64,000 nt of DNA from Streptomyces deccanensis (GCF_022385335.1 NZ_CP092431.1:8742001-8806000), one strand, 5' to 3'. Shown: positions 45,877 to 56,795, counted from the first letter of the stretch. Made by a program: numbers and translations. The notes: generated from the sequence alone by a model not told the origin.

Positions 45877-46920
45877 TCACACCTCCTGGCCGCTGCCGCC
45901 CCCGCTGATCGACGCCTTCTTGATGCCCTTGGTGATCTCGTCGATGACCGACTGCTTGGGCGCCTTGTCGCTCACGTCGATGCCGAAGCGGACCACGACG
46001 AGCCGCGAGGAGTCGGCCGGGGAGGGGAAGGCGAGGGACTCGACATAGCCGTCGTCGCCCTTGCCCGTGACCACCTTCCAGCGGACGTAGTACCCCTTCT
46101 CGCCGGCCACGGTCACCGCCTTGGAGGCCAGCTCCTCGTGCGAGGTGATCTTCCCGTAGCCCTCGCTGCCGTAGGCGTCCTCGGCGTTCTGGGCGATGTC
46201 CTCCTTGGCGGCCGCCTCGGCTGTCGTTGCCTTGAGCTTGAGCAACTCGGCGGGTGTGGAGTACGCGCCGCCGCGCGTGCAGGTCTTGGAGGGGTCGGCC
46301 GGGCAGTCGTACGACGCCTCGGTCGTCACCTGGGCGCCGACCTGCAGCGGTGAGGTGACCCAGCCCTCGGGCACGGGGATGCTGATGCCGCTGGTCGTGT
46401 CGGTGGCGTACCCGTCCTCCTGCGGCGGCTGCCCCGACCCGTCCGGCCCGGGCGTCCGACCACCGGAACCACCCGAGCCGCCGGGGCCGCCCTGGCCACC
46501 GGAGTTGCCGCCCTGGCCGCCGTCGTCACCGGGCCCGCCGTTCTGCCCGCCGGGCCCCTGGGAGGTCGTACTGCCCTCGCTGCCACCGTCGTTGCTGGTC
46601 AGCGCGTACACGCCCACCCCGATGCTGGCCAGCACCGCGGCGGCCACGGCGACGGCTATCCCGACGCGCAGGCCGCGCTTGGGGGTGGGAGCCGGGGCCG
46701 GGTATCCGGGGTACCCGGGGTATCCGGGGTGGCCGCCGGGCCCCTGCGGATAGGGGCCGGCCCCCGGCGGGTAGGCCGGCGGACCGAACCCCGCGGCGGC
46801 CGAGCCGACGGGGCGGACCTGGTCCGTCCACGCCTTGCCGTCCCACCAGCGTTCGGTGGCGGGCGCGTCACTTGTCTGCCCCGGGTCGGGGTACCAGCCG
46901 GGAGGAGTCACCTGCGTCAT
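45877..46920 (-). CDS. DUF2510 domain membrane protein
   Basis: ATG at 46920 gives 347 residues. A DUF2510 motif is at the N-terminus (PPGWYPDPGQ and ERWWDGKAWTDQVRP). A Pro/Gly/Tyr-rich stretch (GYPGYPGYP) and one membrane segment (VGIAVAVAAAVLASIGVGVY, ~86-105) follow. The outer part has a Gly-rich linker and a ~170-residue domain (GISIPVPEGWVTSPLQ, ILKKAS-type end). DUF2510 proteins are common in actinobacteria with unknown function. Codon bias is normal. Confidence 0.82.
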   Translation of the reverse strand: MTQVTPPGWYPDPGQTSDAPATERWWDGKAWTDQVRPVGSAAAGFGPPAYPPGAGPYPQGPGGHPGYPGYPGYPAPAPTPKRGLRVGIAVAVAAAVLASIGVGVYALTSNDGGSEGSTTSQGPGGQNGGPGDDGGQGGNSGGQGGPGGSGGSGGRTPGPDGSGQPPQEDGYATDTTSGISIPVPEGWVTSPLQVGAQVTTEASYDCPADPSKTCTRGGAYSTPAELLKLKATTAEAAAKEDIAQNAEDAYGSEGYGKITSHEELASKAVTVAGEKGYYVRWKVVTGKGDDGYVESLAFPSPADSSRLVVVRFGIDVSDKAPKQSVIDEITKGIKKASISGGGSGQEV

Positions 46921-47450
46921 GGGGCAACCGTATGAGGCCGGAGTGAAAACCGGATGAGAGGGGCGGAGATTCGCCCCCGAGCCGCCCCGATACCCGGCGG
47001 CTTCCACCGCAGCCCGCCCCCGTGACTCACGAGGAGGAGGCCCCGGTGCCCCCGGCGTCACCGATCCCAGCACGCTGGGACGGCAGGCGCCCGTGCTCGA
47101 CGGGGCGGTGCCCACCGGCCGGAAGAAGACGCCAGCGCGAACGAGGCGTACGTCGCACGAGTGCCTCCGCCTCGCCGCCGCCCTCCGGGGTGACGAAGCG
47201 CGCGGCGATGATCGTGGCGAAGTGTGGGGACCCGCCACCACCGGAAGTCCGGCAAATCATCTTTCGATCACGGCAAGTTGACTACCCGTCACGACCAACG
47301 CGCCAGGTGGGCGCCGGGATGCGTCGTCCCGGAGCCTTCCGTCGTCACCCGACACGGCAATAGGTGCCCGGACCAGCCTCCACTTGGGCGGTCGGAGGGC
47401 TACGCTCAATGACCTGTACGTCGTTCGGGCGACGCTGGGGAGGTAACGGG
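46921..47450. other. Intergenic region without a supported gene
   Basis: This 530-bp gap separates the DUF2510 gene from the STAND ATPase gene. Open frames of 60-113 codons exist on both strands, but they are rich in Arg/Pro, have weak third-position bias and lack good ribosome sites. TTGACT at 47278-47283 could be a -35 box but has no matching -10. I see no other structure. Confidence 0.5.
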
Positions 47451-50123
47451 ATGACGGAGGGACGGCCCGACGAGGCCGCCTCGGCTCCCCTGTGGGAGCG
47501 CGACACGGAGATCGCCGCCGTCGCACAGGCGATCGACGAACTCCGGGTCGACAAGGCATCCCCGGGCAGTGTTCTGGTGTTCAGCGGTGAGGCGGGCATC
47601 GGCAAGACCGCCCTCCTGACCGAGGCCCGCCGGCTCGCCGAGGCACGGGGCTGCACGGTGTGGTACGCACGCGGCGGCGAGACCGTCGCCTCCGTCCCCT
47701 TCAATGTCGTACGGCAGTTGCTGCAGCCCGCGTTGATCGGGCTGTTGGAAGAGGAGATCCGCGAGTACCTGGGCGACTGGTACGACATGGCCGGACCGGC
47801 GCTGGGGCTCACGGAGCCGGGCGCGGGCACCGCCGACCCGCAGGCCGTGTGCGACGGGCTGGTCGCCGCGGTGAACCGGCTCTCCCGACGTACCTGGCCG
47901 CTCGTGCTGCTCATCGACGACGCCCACTGGGCCGACCAGGAGACGCTGCACTGGCTGTCCGCAGTCGTCGACCGTCTGACGGAGATGTGTGTCCTCGTCG
48001 TGGTGGCCCGCCGCCCTGGTGAGGCCACCGGTGAAGGCACCCGCCACCTCGCCCGGATCGCCTCGAAGGCCCGCCCGCTGGCCCCGCTCAGCTCGCTCAC
48101 CCCCGACGCCACCGCCGGACTCACCCGTGCCACGGTCGGTGAGCACGCCGACGATCCGTTCTGTCGCGAGGTCTGGGCCGTCACCGGCGGCAACCCGTAC
48201 GAGACCGTCGAACTGCTCGCCAAGGTGCAGGACAGCCCTCTCGAACCGGTCGAGGGATCCGCCGCCGAACTGCGCGATCTGAACCGCTCGGCACGCGGCC
48301 GGGGCCTTGTGGCCCGGCTGGAGACGCTCGGTGTCGACGCCACTCGCTTCGCCTGGGCCGCGGCCATCCTGCACACCGGTATCTCTGTGGACATCGTCGC
48401 CCGGCTCGCCTCGTTGAGCAGGGAGACGGCGGCCGAGTGCGCCCGCCTGCTGACCGACGCGCGCATTCTTACGGAACCGAGTCCGGTGAACCGCCGGGCG
48501 GAGGACGGCGATCTCGAGTTCGTGCATCCTCTGATCGCCACAGCGGTCTACAAGTCGATCCCGCCGGGCATCAGGACCGCGTTCCACGGCGTGGCCGCGA
48601 CCGTCGTCAGCGAGTCCGGTCGCGGAGCCGCGGCGGCATCGCGCCACCTCGTCGAAGTGCACGCCGACGGTGACCCCGAACTGGTCGAGCAGCTGCGCGC
48701 CGCCGCGCGCGAGCACCTCGCCGTGGGCGCCCCGGACGCCGCCCGTCGTTGTCTGGAGCGGGCGCTGAAGGAGCCGCCGGAGCCGGACGTCCGTGCCCGC
48801 GTGCTGTACGAGCTGGGCTGTGCCACTCTGCTCACCTCGCCCGCCACCACCGTCGAGTACCTCCGCTCGGCGCTCGCCGAACCGGGGCTCGACGACGACG
48901 AACGCGTGGACGCGGTCTTCAGGCTGTCCCAGGCGCTGCTCCACAACGACCAGTTGGAGGAGGCCGTCCGCACGGTCGACGCCGAGGCCGCCCGGCTGGA
49001 ACCGGGGCCGGCCCGGATGCGACTCCAGGCCGCCCACTACATGTGGGAGGTCATCCACGCCGACGTGGAGCTCTCGCCCACCCACTCCCAGGAGCTCTCG
49101 GCCCTCGCCGCGACCTGCACGGGGAAGGACAACTCCGAGCGCGCGCTGCTCATCCTGCGAGGCTTCGAGGCGGTGGTCCGGGGCGAGAACGCCGAAGAGG
49201 TCGTCGAGTTCTGCGACCGCGCCCTCGTCAACGGCCGACTGGCGCCCGGCCTCGGCTGGACCGACAGCGAATGGGACATCGAACTGCCGCTGATGCTGGC
49301 CATCGCGTACGCCTACGCGGACCGGCTCGACCGGGCGGAGAGCCTCTACACAGAGGCTCTGCGCACCTATGAGACGGCCGGGTGGAGCGGTGGTCATCTC
49401 GCTCTGGCCCATGCCTATGTCGGACACGGGCATCGCATGCGGGGCCGCCTCAAGCAGGCGGAGGAGTCGCTGCGCAAGTCACTGGCCTTCGCCGAGAGGG
49501 TCGGCCGCGGGCTGCCGCTGCACTGGTCGTCGACCTGCAACCTCGTCGACACGCTGCTCGCCCGCGGTCATGTGCAGGAGGCGTGGGACGTCGCCGAGGA
49601 ACACGGCTTCGCGCCACCGTACCCGTCCACCGTGGTGCTGCCCGACCCCCGTTCCGTCCGCGGGCGGTTGCTGCTCGCCGTCGGCCGAACCGAGGACGGC
49701 ATCAACGAGTTGGAGGCCGCGGAGAAGGCAGCCGCCTCCCGCGGGCATCACAACACGGTCATCGCCCCCTGGGGCGGGGACCTCGCCCGGGCCCTCGCCA
49801 CCGAGGACCCGCGCCGTGCCGCCGAGTTGGCCCTGAACGTCCGTCGCCGTGCCGAACGCCTCGGCACGGACACCGCCATCGGTGAGGCCCTGCGGCTGGA
49901 GGCCTACCTCGCCACCGGCAAACAGGCCTCCTCCCTGTACGCCAAGGCGGTCACCTACCTGGCGGCCTCGCCCTCCGCCTACGAACACGCGGCGGCGCGT
50001 GTCGACTACGGCATCGCGATCCGTTCGGCCTCCGAACTCAACCGGGGTCTGACCCTGGCGGAGTCCTGTGGAGCGGACGGGCTGGTCAGGCGGGCGAGGG
50101 AGGCCCTGGACCGGTTGGTGTAG
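47451..50123 (+). CDS. Large STAND/AAA ATPase, LuxR-family (LAL)-like but without HTH
   Basis: ATG at 47451 follows GGGGAGG and gives 890 residues. Walker A is GEAGIGKT at 46-53 and Walker B LVLLIDDAHW at 151-160, the LAL regulator type. A winged-helix-like region and about 500 residues of TPR-like helices follow (PDAARRCLERALKEPPEP, LAHAYVGHGHRMRGRLKQAE). LAL proteins of ~900 residues normally end in a ~65-residue LuxR HTH; here the protein ends in TPR-like sequence (REALDRLV) and only 1 bp separates its stop from the convergent pcaL stop. It may signal through a partner or have lost DNA binding. Confidence 0.8.
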   Translation: MTEGRPDEAASAPLWERDTEIAAVAQAIDELRVDKASPGSVLVFSGEAGIGKTALLTEARRLAEARGCTVWYARGGETVASVPFNVVRQLLQPALIGLLEEEIREYLGDWYDMAGPALGLTEPGAGTADPQAVCDGLVAAVNRLSRRTWPLVLLIDDAHWADQETLHWLSAVVDRLTEMCVLVVVARRPGEATGEGTRHLARIASKARPLAPLSSLTPDATAGLTRATVGEHADDPFCREVWAVTGGNPYETVELLAKVQDSPLEPVEGSAAELRDLNRSARGRGLVARLETLGVDATRFAWAAAILHTGISVDIVARLASLSRETAAECARLLTDARILTEPSPVNRRAEDGDLEFVHPLIATAVYKSIPPGIRTAFHGVAATVVSESGRGAAAASRHLVEVHADGDPELVEQLRAAAREHLAVGAPDAARRCLERALKEPPEPDVRARVLYELGCATLLTSPATTVEYLRSALAEPGLDDDERVDAVFRLSQALLHNDQLEEAVRTVDAEAARLEPGPARMRLQAAHYMWEVIHADVELSPTHSQELSALAATCTGKDNSERALLILRGFEAVVRGENAEEVVEFCDRALVNGRLAPGLGWTDSEWDIELPLMLAIAYAYADRLDRAESLYTEALRTYETAGWSGGHLALAHAYVGHGHRMRGRLKQAEESLRKSLAFAERVGRGLPLHWSSTCNLVDTLLARGHVQEAWDVAEEHGFAPPYPSTVVLPDPRSVRGRLLLAVGRTEDGINELEAAEKAAASRGHHNTVIAPWGGDLARALATEDPRRAAELALNVRRRAERLGTDTAIGEALRLEAYLATGKQASSLYAKAVTYLAASPSAYEHAAARVDYGIAIRSASELNRGLTLAESCGADGLVRRAREALDRLV

Positions 50124-50124
50124 C

Positions 50125-51258
50125 TCAGGCCTGCCCCTCCTCCTCCGCCAACACCCTCTGCGCAGCGGCGAACGCCGAGTTCGCGGCCGGTACGCCGCAG
50201 TAGACCGCTGATTGGAGGAGGACGGCGCCGATGTCGTCCGGGGTGAGGCCGTTGCGGCGGGCCGCGCGGATGTGCATGGCCAGTTCGTCGTAGTGGCCGT
50301 GGGCGATCAGCGCGGTCAGTGTGATCATGCTGCGCTCACGGCGGGACAGCGTCGGGTCGGTCCAGATCTCGCCCCACGCGTAGCGGGAGATGAAGTCCTG
50401 GAAGCGGGCCGTGAAGGGCGTCTGCCGGGACTGGGCGCGGTCCACGTGCGCGTCGCCGAGCACCTGGCGCCGTACCTCCATCCCGCGCTTCGGGTATCCG
50501 TCGACATGCCCGCGCAGTGCCGCCAGTACGGCCTCCGGCCGCTCCGCGGGGGCGAGGTGCGACGCCCCCGGGATCTCGGTGAGCGTCGCCCCGGGCACCG
50601 CGTCCGCGATCTCCCGCAGATGCGCGGGCGGCGTCGCCGGGTCCTCGCGGCCGGCGACGAGGAGCGTGGGCACGGTGATCCCGGGCAGCTCCGCGCGGAT
50701 GTCGAACGCGGCGAGCGCGTCGCAGCAGGCGGCGTACGCCTCGGGGTCGGCGCGGCGGTGGTCCTCCACCAGCTCCGGTACGGTGAAACCGGGCGTGAAC
50801 CACCGCGCGTCGGCCGTCTCCGCGAGCCCGGCCAACGCTTCCCGTCCCTCCCGGCGCACCCGTTCCGCCCGTTCCTCCCATGGCTTGGAGCCGTTGAAGT
50901 GGGCCGAGGAACAGAGCACCGCCAGGGACGAGACCCGCTCCGGGTGGTGCGCGGCCAGCCACAGACCGACCGCGCCGCCCAGCGACACCCCGGCGTACGC
51001 GAACCGTTCGACGCTCAGCGCGTCCGCCAGGCGCAGCACCAGGGCCGCCAGGTCACCGACCGTCGCCCCCGGCGCGATCAGCCCGGCGGAGGAGCCGCCG
51101 TGCCCGGGCAGGTCCCAGCGGATCACCCGGTGCGTGATCGACAACTCGGGCGCCACCTTGTCCCACAGCCGGGTGGAGGTACCGAGGGAGGGGCCGAGCA
51201 GGAGGGGGGGAGCGGAAGGGGCGCCCTCCGCACGGTGGTTGAGCAGTTGGTCGGTCAA
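50125..51258 (-). CDS. pcaL: PcaL: beta-ketoadipate enol-lactone hydrolase fused to 4-carboxymuconolactone decarboxylase
   Basis: TTG at 51258, with GGAG 5 bp before and a 4-bp overlap with the pcaB stop, gives 377 residues. Residues 1-255 are an alpha/beta hydrolase (nucleophile in GVSLGG, later LVAGREDPATPP and the His in GASHLAP), the PcaD part. Residues 260-377 are the PcaC decarboxylase (RRERSMITLTALIAHGHYDE, SAVYCGVPAANSAF). This PcaD-PcaC fusion, PcaL, is known from Streptomyces and Rhodococcus. It decarboxylates the muconolactone and then opens the enol-lactone to beta-ketoadipate. Confidence 0.93.
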   Translation of the reverse strand: MTDQLLNHRAEGAPSAPPLLLGPSLGTSTRLWDKVAPELSITHRVIRWDLPGHGGSSAGLIAPGATVGDLAALVLRLADALSVERFAYAGVSLGGAVGLWLAAHHPERVSSLAVLCSSAHFNGSKPWEERAERVRREGREALAGLAETADARWFTPGFTVPELVEDHRRADPEAYAACCDALAAFDIRAELPGITVPTLLVAGREDPATPPAHLREIADAVPGATLTEIPGASHLAPAERPEAVLAALRGHVDGYPKRGMEVRRQVLGDAHVDRAQSRQTPFTARFQDFISRYAWGEIWTDPTLSRRERSMITLTALIAHGHYDELAMHIRAARRNGLTPDDIGAVLLQSAVYCGVPAANSAFAAAQRVLAEEEGQA

Positions 51259-52586
51259 CGTCGCTCCAGGGCGCGGTCGGTGAGGGCTCCGGCGGAGCCC
51301 GTGTAGCGGGTGGGGTCCGTGAGGTCCGCGAGGTCGAGGTCCTTCAACTCCGGTTCCTCGGCGAGCAGCTCGCCCAGCGGACGGCCTTCGGCGTAGACGC
51401 GCTCGGCCGTCCGGGTCAGCAGCTCCTTGGCGCGGGCCCTGCCCAGCACCGGCGCGAGCTCGGCGGCCAGCCGCTCCGAGACGATCAGCCCGTGGGTGAG
51501 GTCCAGGTGCCGGCGCATCGCGTCGGTGTCCACGCGGAGCCCCCGCGTGAGCTCGACCGCGTCCCGGGCGGCACCCCCGACCAGCCGGAGCAGCTCGCGC
51601 AGCGGCTCCCACTCCGCGTGCCACGCCCCGGCCGGCCGTTCGTCCTCGGCCGCCAGCGACCCGTACAGGGTCGCCGCCAGGTGGGGCGCGCGCCGGGCCG
51701 CCGCCGCGATCAGCGTCGACCGTACCGGGTTCGCCTTGTGCGGCATCGCCGACGATCCGCCCCCGCTGCCCTCGGCGACCTCCGCGATCTCGGTACGGGC
51801 CAGGGTGAGCACATCCACCGCGATCTTCCCCAGGGCGCCGGCGGTGAACGCCAGCGCTCCGGCCAGGTCCGCGATCGGGGTACGCAGGGTGTGCCAGGGC
51901 AACTCGGGTGCGTGGAGGCCGAGTTCACGGGCGTAGGCGGTGCTCAGGGCGGCGGTGTCGGTCGCCCCGAAGACGGTGAACGCCGCCAAGGTGCCTGCCG
52001 CGCCCCCGAGTTGGGCCGGCAGCGTCGCCCGTACGACGGCCAGCCGGTCCCGGGCGTTCAGGAGCAGGGAGCGCCAGCCGGCGGCCTTCAGCCCGAAGGT
52101 CGTCGGCACGGCGTGCTGGGTGAGGGTGCGGCCGGGCATCGCGGTGTCCCGGTGCGCGGCGGCGAGCGCCGCCAGCGCGGCCTCCGTACCGCCGAGGTCG
52201 GCCAGGACCAGATCGAGGGTGCGCGCGGCGACCAGCATCGTCGCCGTGTCCAGGATGTCCTGACTGGTCGCGCCCCGGTGGACGTACCGGCCGTACTCCG
52301 TGCCGACCGCCTCGGTGAGGTCCGCGACCAGCGGGATCACCGGGTTGCCGCCGCCGCGCGCGCGTTCCGCGAGGGAGCGTACGTCCAGGACGGCGGCGTC
52401 CGCCGCCGAGGTCACCGCGGAGCCGGCCGCGGCGGGGACCAGCCCCAGCGCGGCCTGGGCGCGGGTCAGCGCGGCCTCCGCGTCGAGCAGCGCCCGCAGA
52501 TAGGCGGTGTCGCTCGTCGCGGCCGCGGCCGGGGAACCGGCCCACCCGGGGGCGAGCAGACCGGTGTCGGCGTCGGCAGATGTCAC
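51255..52586 (-). CDS. pcaB: PcaB: 3-carboxy-cis,cis-muconate cycloisomerase
   Basis: GTG at 52586 overlaps the pcaG stop and gives 443 residues. It belongs to the fumarase/aspartase superfamily, shown by the signature loop GGGSSAMPHKANPVRS and by HRGATSQDILDTATML near residue 110. It closes carboxymuconate to 4-carboxymuconolactone. The 4-bp overlaps on both sides show a tightly coupled operon. Confidence 0.93.
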   Translation of the reverse strand: MTSADADTGLLAPGWAGSPAAAATSDTAYLRALLDAEAALTRAQAALGLVPAAAGSAVTSAADAAVLDVRSLAERARGGGNPVIPLVADLTEAVGTEYGRYVHRGATSQDILDTATMLVAARTLDLVLADLGGTEAALAALAAAHRDTAMPGRTLTQHAVPTTFGLKAAGWRSLLLNARDRLAVVRATLPAQLGGAAGTLAAFTVFGATDTAALSTAYARELGLHAPELPWHTLRTPIADLAGALAFTAGALGKIAVDVLTLARTEIAEVAEGSGGGSSAMPHKANPVRSTLIAAAARRAPHLAATLYGSLAAEDERPAGAWHAEWEPLRELLRLVGGAARDAVELTRGLRVDTDAMRRHLDLTHGLIVSERLAAELAPVLGRARAKELLTRTAERVYAEGRPLGELLAEEPELKDLDLADLTDPTRYTGSAGALTDRALERR

Positions 52587-53188
52587 TGGAACTCCAGGAA
52601 GACCGTTTCGCCTTCGCCCTGAAGGCGGATGTCGAAACGGTAGGTGCCGTGACCCTGGTCCTCGGCGATCAGCGTGCCCCGGCGCGCCTCGTCCACCCGG
52701 GAGAGCAGCGGGTCGGCGGCCAGTGCGGCGTCGTCGCCCGGCAGGTAGATCCGGGTGTACAGGTGGACCAGCAGGCCCCGCGCGAAGACGCACACGCTGA
52801 GGTACGGCGCGTTCCGCCCGCGTGCGCCGGGGCGCAGCGTACGCGCGGTCCAGTGCCCGCTGGCGTCGGTCTGGACTCGGCCCCAGCCGGTGAACTCCAC
52901 CCCGTTGCGGCCCAGGAAGCCGCCGCTCGCGGAGTCGCGGCGCATGGAACCGTCGACCCGGGAGACGTTGCCGTCCGGGTCCGGGCCCCACAGCTCCAGG
53001 AAGGCGTCCGGCAGCGGGTTGCCCTCGCCGTCGAGGATGTGGCCCTGGAGGGAGATGGTGTCGGGGTGGCCGAGGGGAGCGATGTCGCCGCCGCCGGGGA
53101 AGGGCAGGGCGTGGCCGTAGAAGGGGCCGACCGTGTGCGACGGGGTCGGCAGCACCGTCTCCGGGCGGCTGGTGTCGATCTTCGTCAT
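52583..53188 (-). CDS. pcaG: PcaG: protocatechuate 3,4-dioxygenase alpha subunit
   Basis: The 201-residue protein has the intradiol dioxygenase beta-sandwich pattern: HTVGPFYGHALPFPGGG, ISLQGHILDGEGNPLPDAFL, and RNAPYLSVCVFARGLLVHLY. The alpha subunit has the fold but lacks the complete iron ligand set of PcaH. Its start is 6 bp after the pcaH stop. Together they cleave protocatechuate to 3-carboxy-cis,cis-muconate. Confidence 0.93.
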   Translation of the reverse strand: MTKIDTSRPETVLPTPSHTVGPFYGHALPFPGGGDIAPLGHPDTISLQGHILDGEGNPLPDAFLELWGPDPDGNVSRVDGSMRRDSASGGFLGRNGVEFTGWGRVQTDASGHWTARTLRPGARGRNAPYLSVCVFARGLLVHLYTRIYLPGDDAALAADPLLSRVDEARRGTLIAEDQGHGTYRFDIRLQGEGETVFLEFQ

Positions 53189-53194
53189 GGCAGG

Positions 53195-53968
53195 TCAGCG
53201 TCCTTCTTCGATCCAGGTGGCCTTCGGGCCGTCGAGCACGATGTCCCAGACGTAGCCCATCGAGAACTCCGGCACGGACAGGCTGTGGTCGTACGTCGCG
53301 ACCAGCCGCTGCCGGGCCGCGTCGTCCGTCACCGACTGGATGATCGGGTCGTACGGGAAGAGCGGGTCGTTCGGGAAGTACATCTGCGTCACGAGCCGCT
53401 GGGTGAACGCCGAGCCAAAGAGCGAGAAGTGGATGTGGGCCGGCCGCCAGGCGTTGACGTGCTGGCGCCACGGGTACGGGCCCGGCTGGATCGTCGTGAA
53501 GTGGTAGTGGCCGTCGTCGTCGGTGAGCGTGCGGCCGACGCCCGTGAAGTTCGGGTCCAGGGGCGCGTCGTGCTGTTCGCGCTGGTGGGCGTAGCGGCCG
53601 GCCGAGTTGGACTGCCAGATCTCGACCAGCTGGCCGCGCAGCGGGCGTCCGTCGCGGTCGAGGAGCCGCCCGGAGACGGTGATCCGCTCACCGATGGGCT
53701 CGCCGTCGTGCTGCCGGGTCAGGTCGTTGTCGATCTCGGTGATGTCCCGCTCCCCGAAGGCGGGGGAGGACAGCTCCACCAGCTCGGGATCCTTGGTGAC
53801 GTCGATGGAGATCGGCGGCTGCTTGGGGTGCCGCAGCACCGAGGACCGGTAGGGCGCGTAGTCCCGGCGGGGCTGGTGCTCGACGGGCGCGCCCTCGGCG
53901 AGCCGCTTCTCGTAGGCGGCGTGTTCGGCCGCGATCTCCCGATCGATGTCGGCTTGGGTGAGAGTCAT
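53195..53968 (-). CDS. pcaH: PcaH: protocatechuate 3,4-dioxygenase beta subunit
   Basis: ATG at 53968 gives 257 residues. The four non-heme Fe(III) ligands are visible: Tyr126 (SAGRYAHQRE), Tyr165 (QPGPYPWRQH) and His178/His180 (RPAHIHFSLFG). It forms the active site with PcaG. The 128-bp gap before it separates the gene from pcaF and contains a G/C hairpin, so pcaHGBL may have reduced or separate expression. Confidence 0.94.
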   Translation of the reverse strand: MTLTQADIDREIAAEHAAYEKRLAEGAPVEHQPRRDYAPYRSSVLRHPKQPPISIDVTKDPELVELSSPAFGERDITEIDNDLTRQHDGEPIGERITVSGRLLDRDGRPLRGQLVEIWQSNSAGRYAHQREQHDAPLDPNFTGVGRTLTDDDGHYHFTTIQPGPYPWRQHVNAWRPAHIHFSLFGSAFTQRLVTQMYFPNDPLFPYDPIIQSVTDDAARQRLVATYDHSLSVPEFSMGYVWDIVLDGPKATWIEEGR

Positions 53969-54015
53969 GGAGGTTCCTGAGGTCTTGTCGGTCTCGTCGA
54001 AGTCGGCGGCTGGAT

Positions 54016-54048
54016 CGCGCCCCGTCAGGGGCGCGGGGAACTGCGCGG
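54016..54048. repeat. Hairpin and inverted GC element between pcaF and pcaH
   Basis: Arms 54016-54023 and 54028-54035 (cgcgcccc with its complement) form a perfect 8-bp stem with loop gtca. The right arm is the start of an inverted copy of the dispersed GC element (54027-54048, one terminal mismatch). It lies inside the pca operon and could attenuate transcription into pcaHGBL. Confidence 0.65.
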
Positions 54049-54096
54049 CCAGCCACGTACGGCCCGCAGTCGGCGAACGGCGCTTACAGCGGAGCG

Positions 54097-55310
<1,214 letters not shown>

Positions 55311-55311
<1 letters not shown>

Positions 55312-55955
55312 CACTGGCCCTCCTCGGGGACGCGCACCTTCGCGGCGGTCTGGGCGACGATCTCCTCGACGGTGACTCCGGGCGCGGTCTCCAAGAGCAC
55401 CAGGCCCTCGTCGGTCACGTCGAGCACGCCCAGGTCGGTGATGATCCGGTTCACGCAACGCTTGCCGGTCAGCGGCAGCGCGCACTCCTCCAGGATCTTC
55501 GCCGAGCCGTCCTTGGCGGTGTGGGTCATGACCACGATGACCGTACGCGCGCCGTGGACCAGGTCCATGGCACCGCCGATCCCAGTGATCATCTTGCCCG
55601 GGACGGCCCAGTTGGCGAGGTCGCCCCGGGCTGAGACCTGCATCGCGCCGAGGACGGCGACGTCGATGTGGCCGCCGCGGATCATCGAGAAGGACAGCGC
55701 CGAGTCGAAGAAGGAGGCCCCCGGCAGGACGGTGACGGTCTCCTTGCCCGCGTTGATCAGATCGGGGTCGACCTGGTCCTCGGTCGGGTACGGGCCGGTG
55801 CCCAGGATGCCGTTCTCCGACTCCAGGATCACCTCGACGTCGTTCGGGAGGTGGTTCGGGATCAGTGTCGGCAGTCCGATGCCGAGATTGACGTACTGGC
55901 CGTCGCGCAGTTCGCGGGCGGCGCGGGCGGCCATCTGTTCACGGGTCCAGGCCAT
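55311..55955 (-). CDS. pcaJ: PcaJ: beta-ketoadipate:succinyl-CoA transferase beta subunit
   Basis: ATG at 55955 overlaps the pcaI stop by one base; a GTG directly before it is possible. The 214-residue protein has the family I CoA-transferase active-site Glu47 in [11 protein letters not shown], with [14 protein letters not shown] before it. It forms the transferase with PcaI and moves CoA from succinyl-CoA to beta-ketoadipate. Confidence 0.92.
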
Positions 55956-56734
55956 CACTCGCTCACCGTGCCCTGTGCCGCGACGGAGACCGTCCGCTTC
56001 TCGATCTTCTTGTCGGCCGCCTGCTCGGGGGTGAGGGCGATGACGCGCTGCACGAAGACGCCGGGCACATGCACGGCGTCCGGGTCGATCCCGCCGGGCT
56101 CGACCAGCTCCTCGACCTCGGCGATCGTCACCTTGCCCGCCATCGCCGCGAGAGGGTTGAAGTTGCGGGCGGACTTGTTGAAGACCAGGTTGCCGTGGCG
56201 GTCGCCCCGGGCGGCGCGGACGAGCGCGTAGTCGGTGCGGATGCCGCGTTCGAGCACGTACTCGACGCCGTCGAACTCGCGGACCTCCTTGGGCGGCGAG
56301 GCCAGCGAGACGCCGCCGCTGCCGTCGTAGCGCCAGGGGAGGCCGCCCTCGGCGACCTGGGTGCCGACGCCGGCGGGGGTGTAGAACGCCGGGATGCCCG
56401 CGCCGCCCGCGCGCAGCCGCTCGGCGAGCGTGCCCTGCGGGATCATCTCGACCTCCAGCTCACCGGCCAGGTACTGCCGCGCGAATTCCTTGTTCGCCCC
56501 GATGTACGAACCGGTCACCCGTGCGATCCGGCCGGCCGCGAGCAGGACCGCGAGGCCGGACTCCATGGCTCCGCAGTTGTTCGAGACGACCCCGAGGCCC
56601 GACACCCCGCGCTCGTGGAGCGCCTGGATCAGTGCGTTCGGCACACCGCTCAGCCCGAATCCGCCGACGGCGAGGGTCGCGCCGTCCGGCACATCGGCCA
56701 CTGCCTCCAGGGCTGTGGCGACCACCTTGTCCAT
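55955..56734 (-). CDS. pcaI: PcaI: beta-ketoadipate:succinyl-CoA transferase alpha subunit
   Basis: ATG at 56734 gives 259 residues; in-frame starts at 56761 and 56791 exist but add unusual sequence. CoA-transferase alpha-subunit motifs are [26 protein letters not shown] and [20 protein letters not shown]. It is the first gene of the pca operon and divergent from the MarR gene. Confidence 0.91.
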   Translation of the reverse strand: MDKVVATALEAVADVPDGATLAVGGFGLSGVPNALIQALHERGVSGLGVVSNNCGAMESGLAVLLAAGRIARVTGSYIGANKEFARQYLAGELEVEMIPQGTLAERLRAGGAGIPAFYTPAGVGTQVAEGGLPWRYDGSGGVSLASPPKEVREFDGVEYVLERGIRTDYALVRAARGDRHGNLVFNKSARNFNPLAAMAGKVTIAEVEELVEPGGIDPDAVHVPGVFVQRVIALTPEQAADKKIEKRTVSVAAQGTVSE

Positions 56735-56795
56735 CCGTGAGGCCCCATCTCGTCCGCGCATCCGGTGACCATTAATCAGGGCACTGAGCATTTGG

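Noticed and set aside
47022..47363. 113-codon plus frame and 77-codon minus frame in the 530-bp gap
   Set aside because: Arg/Pro-rich, weak third-position bias, no recognised motif and no supported start.
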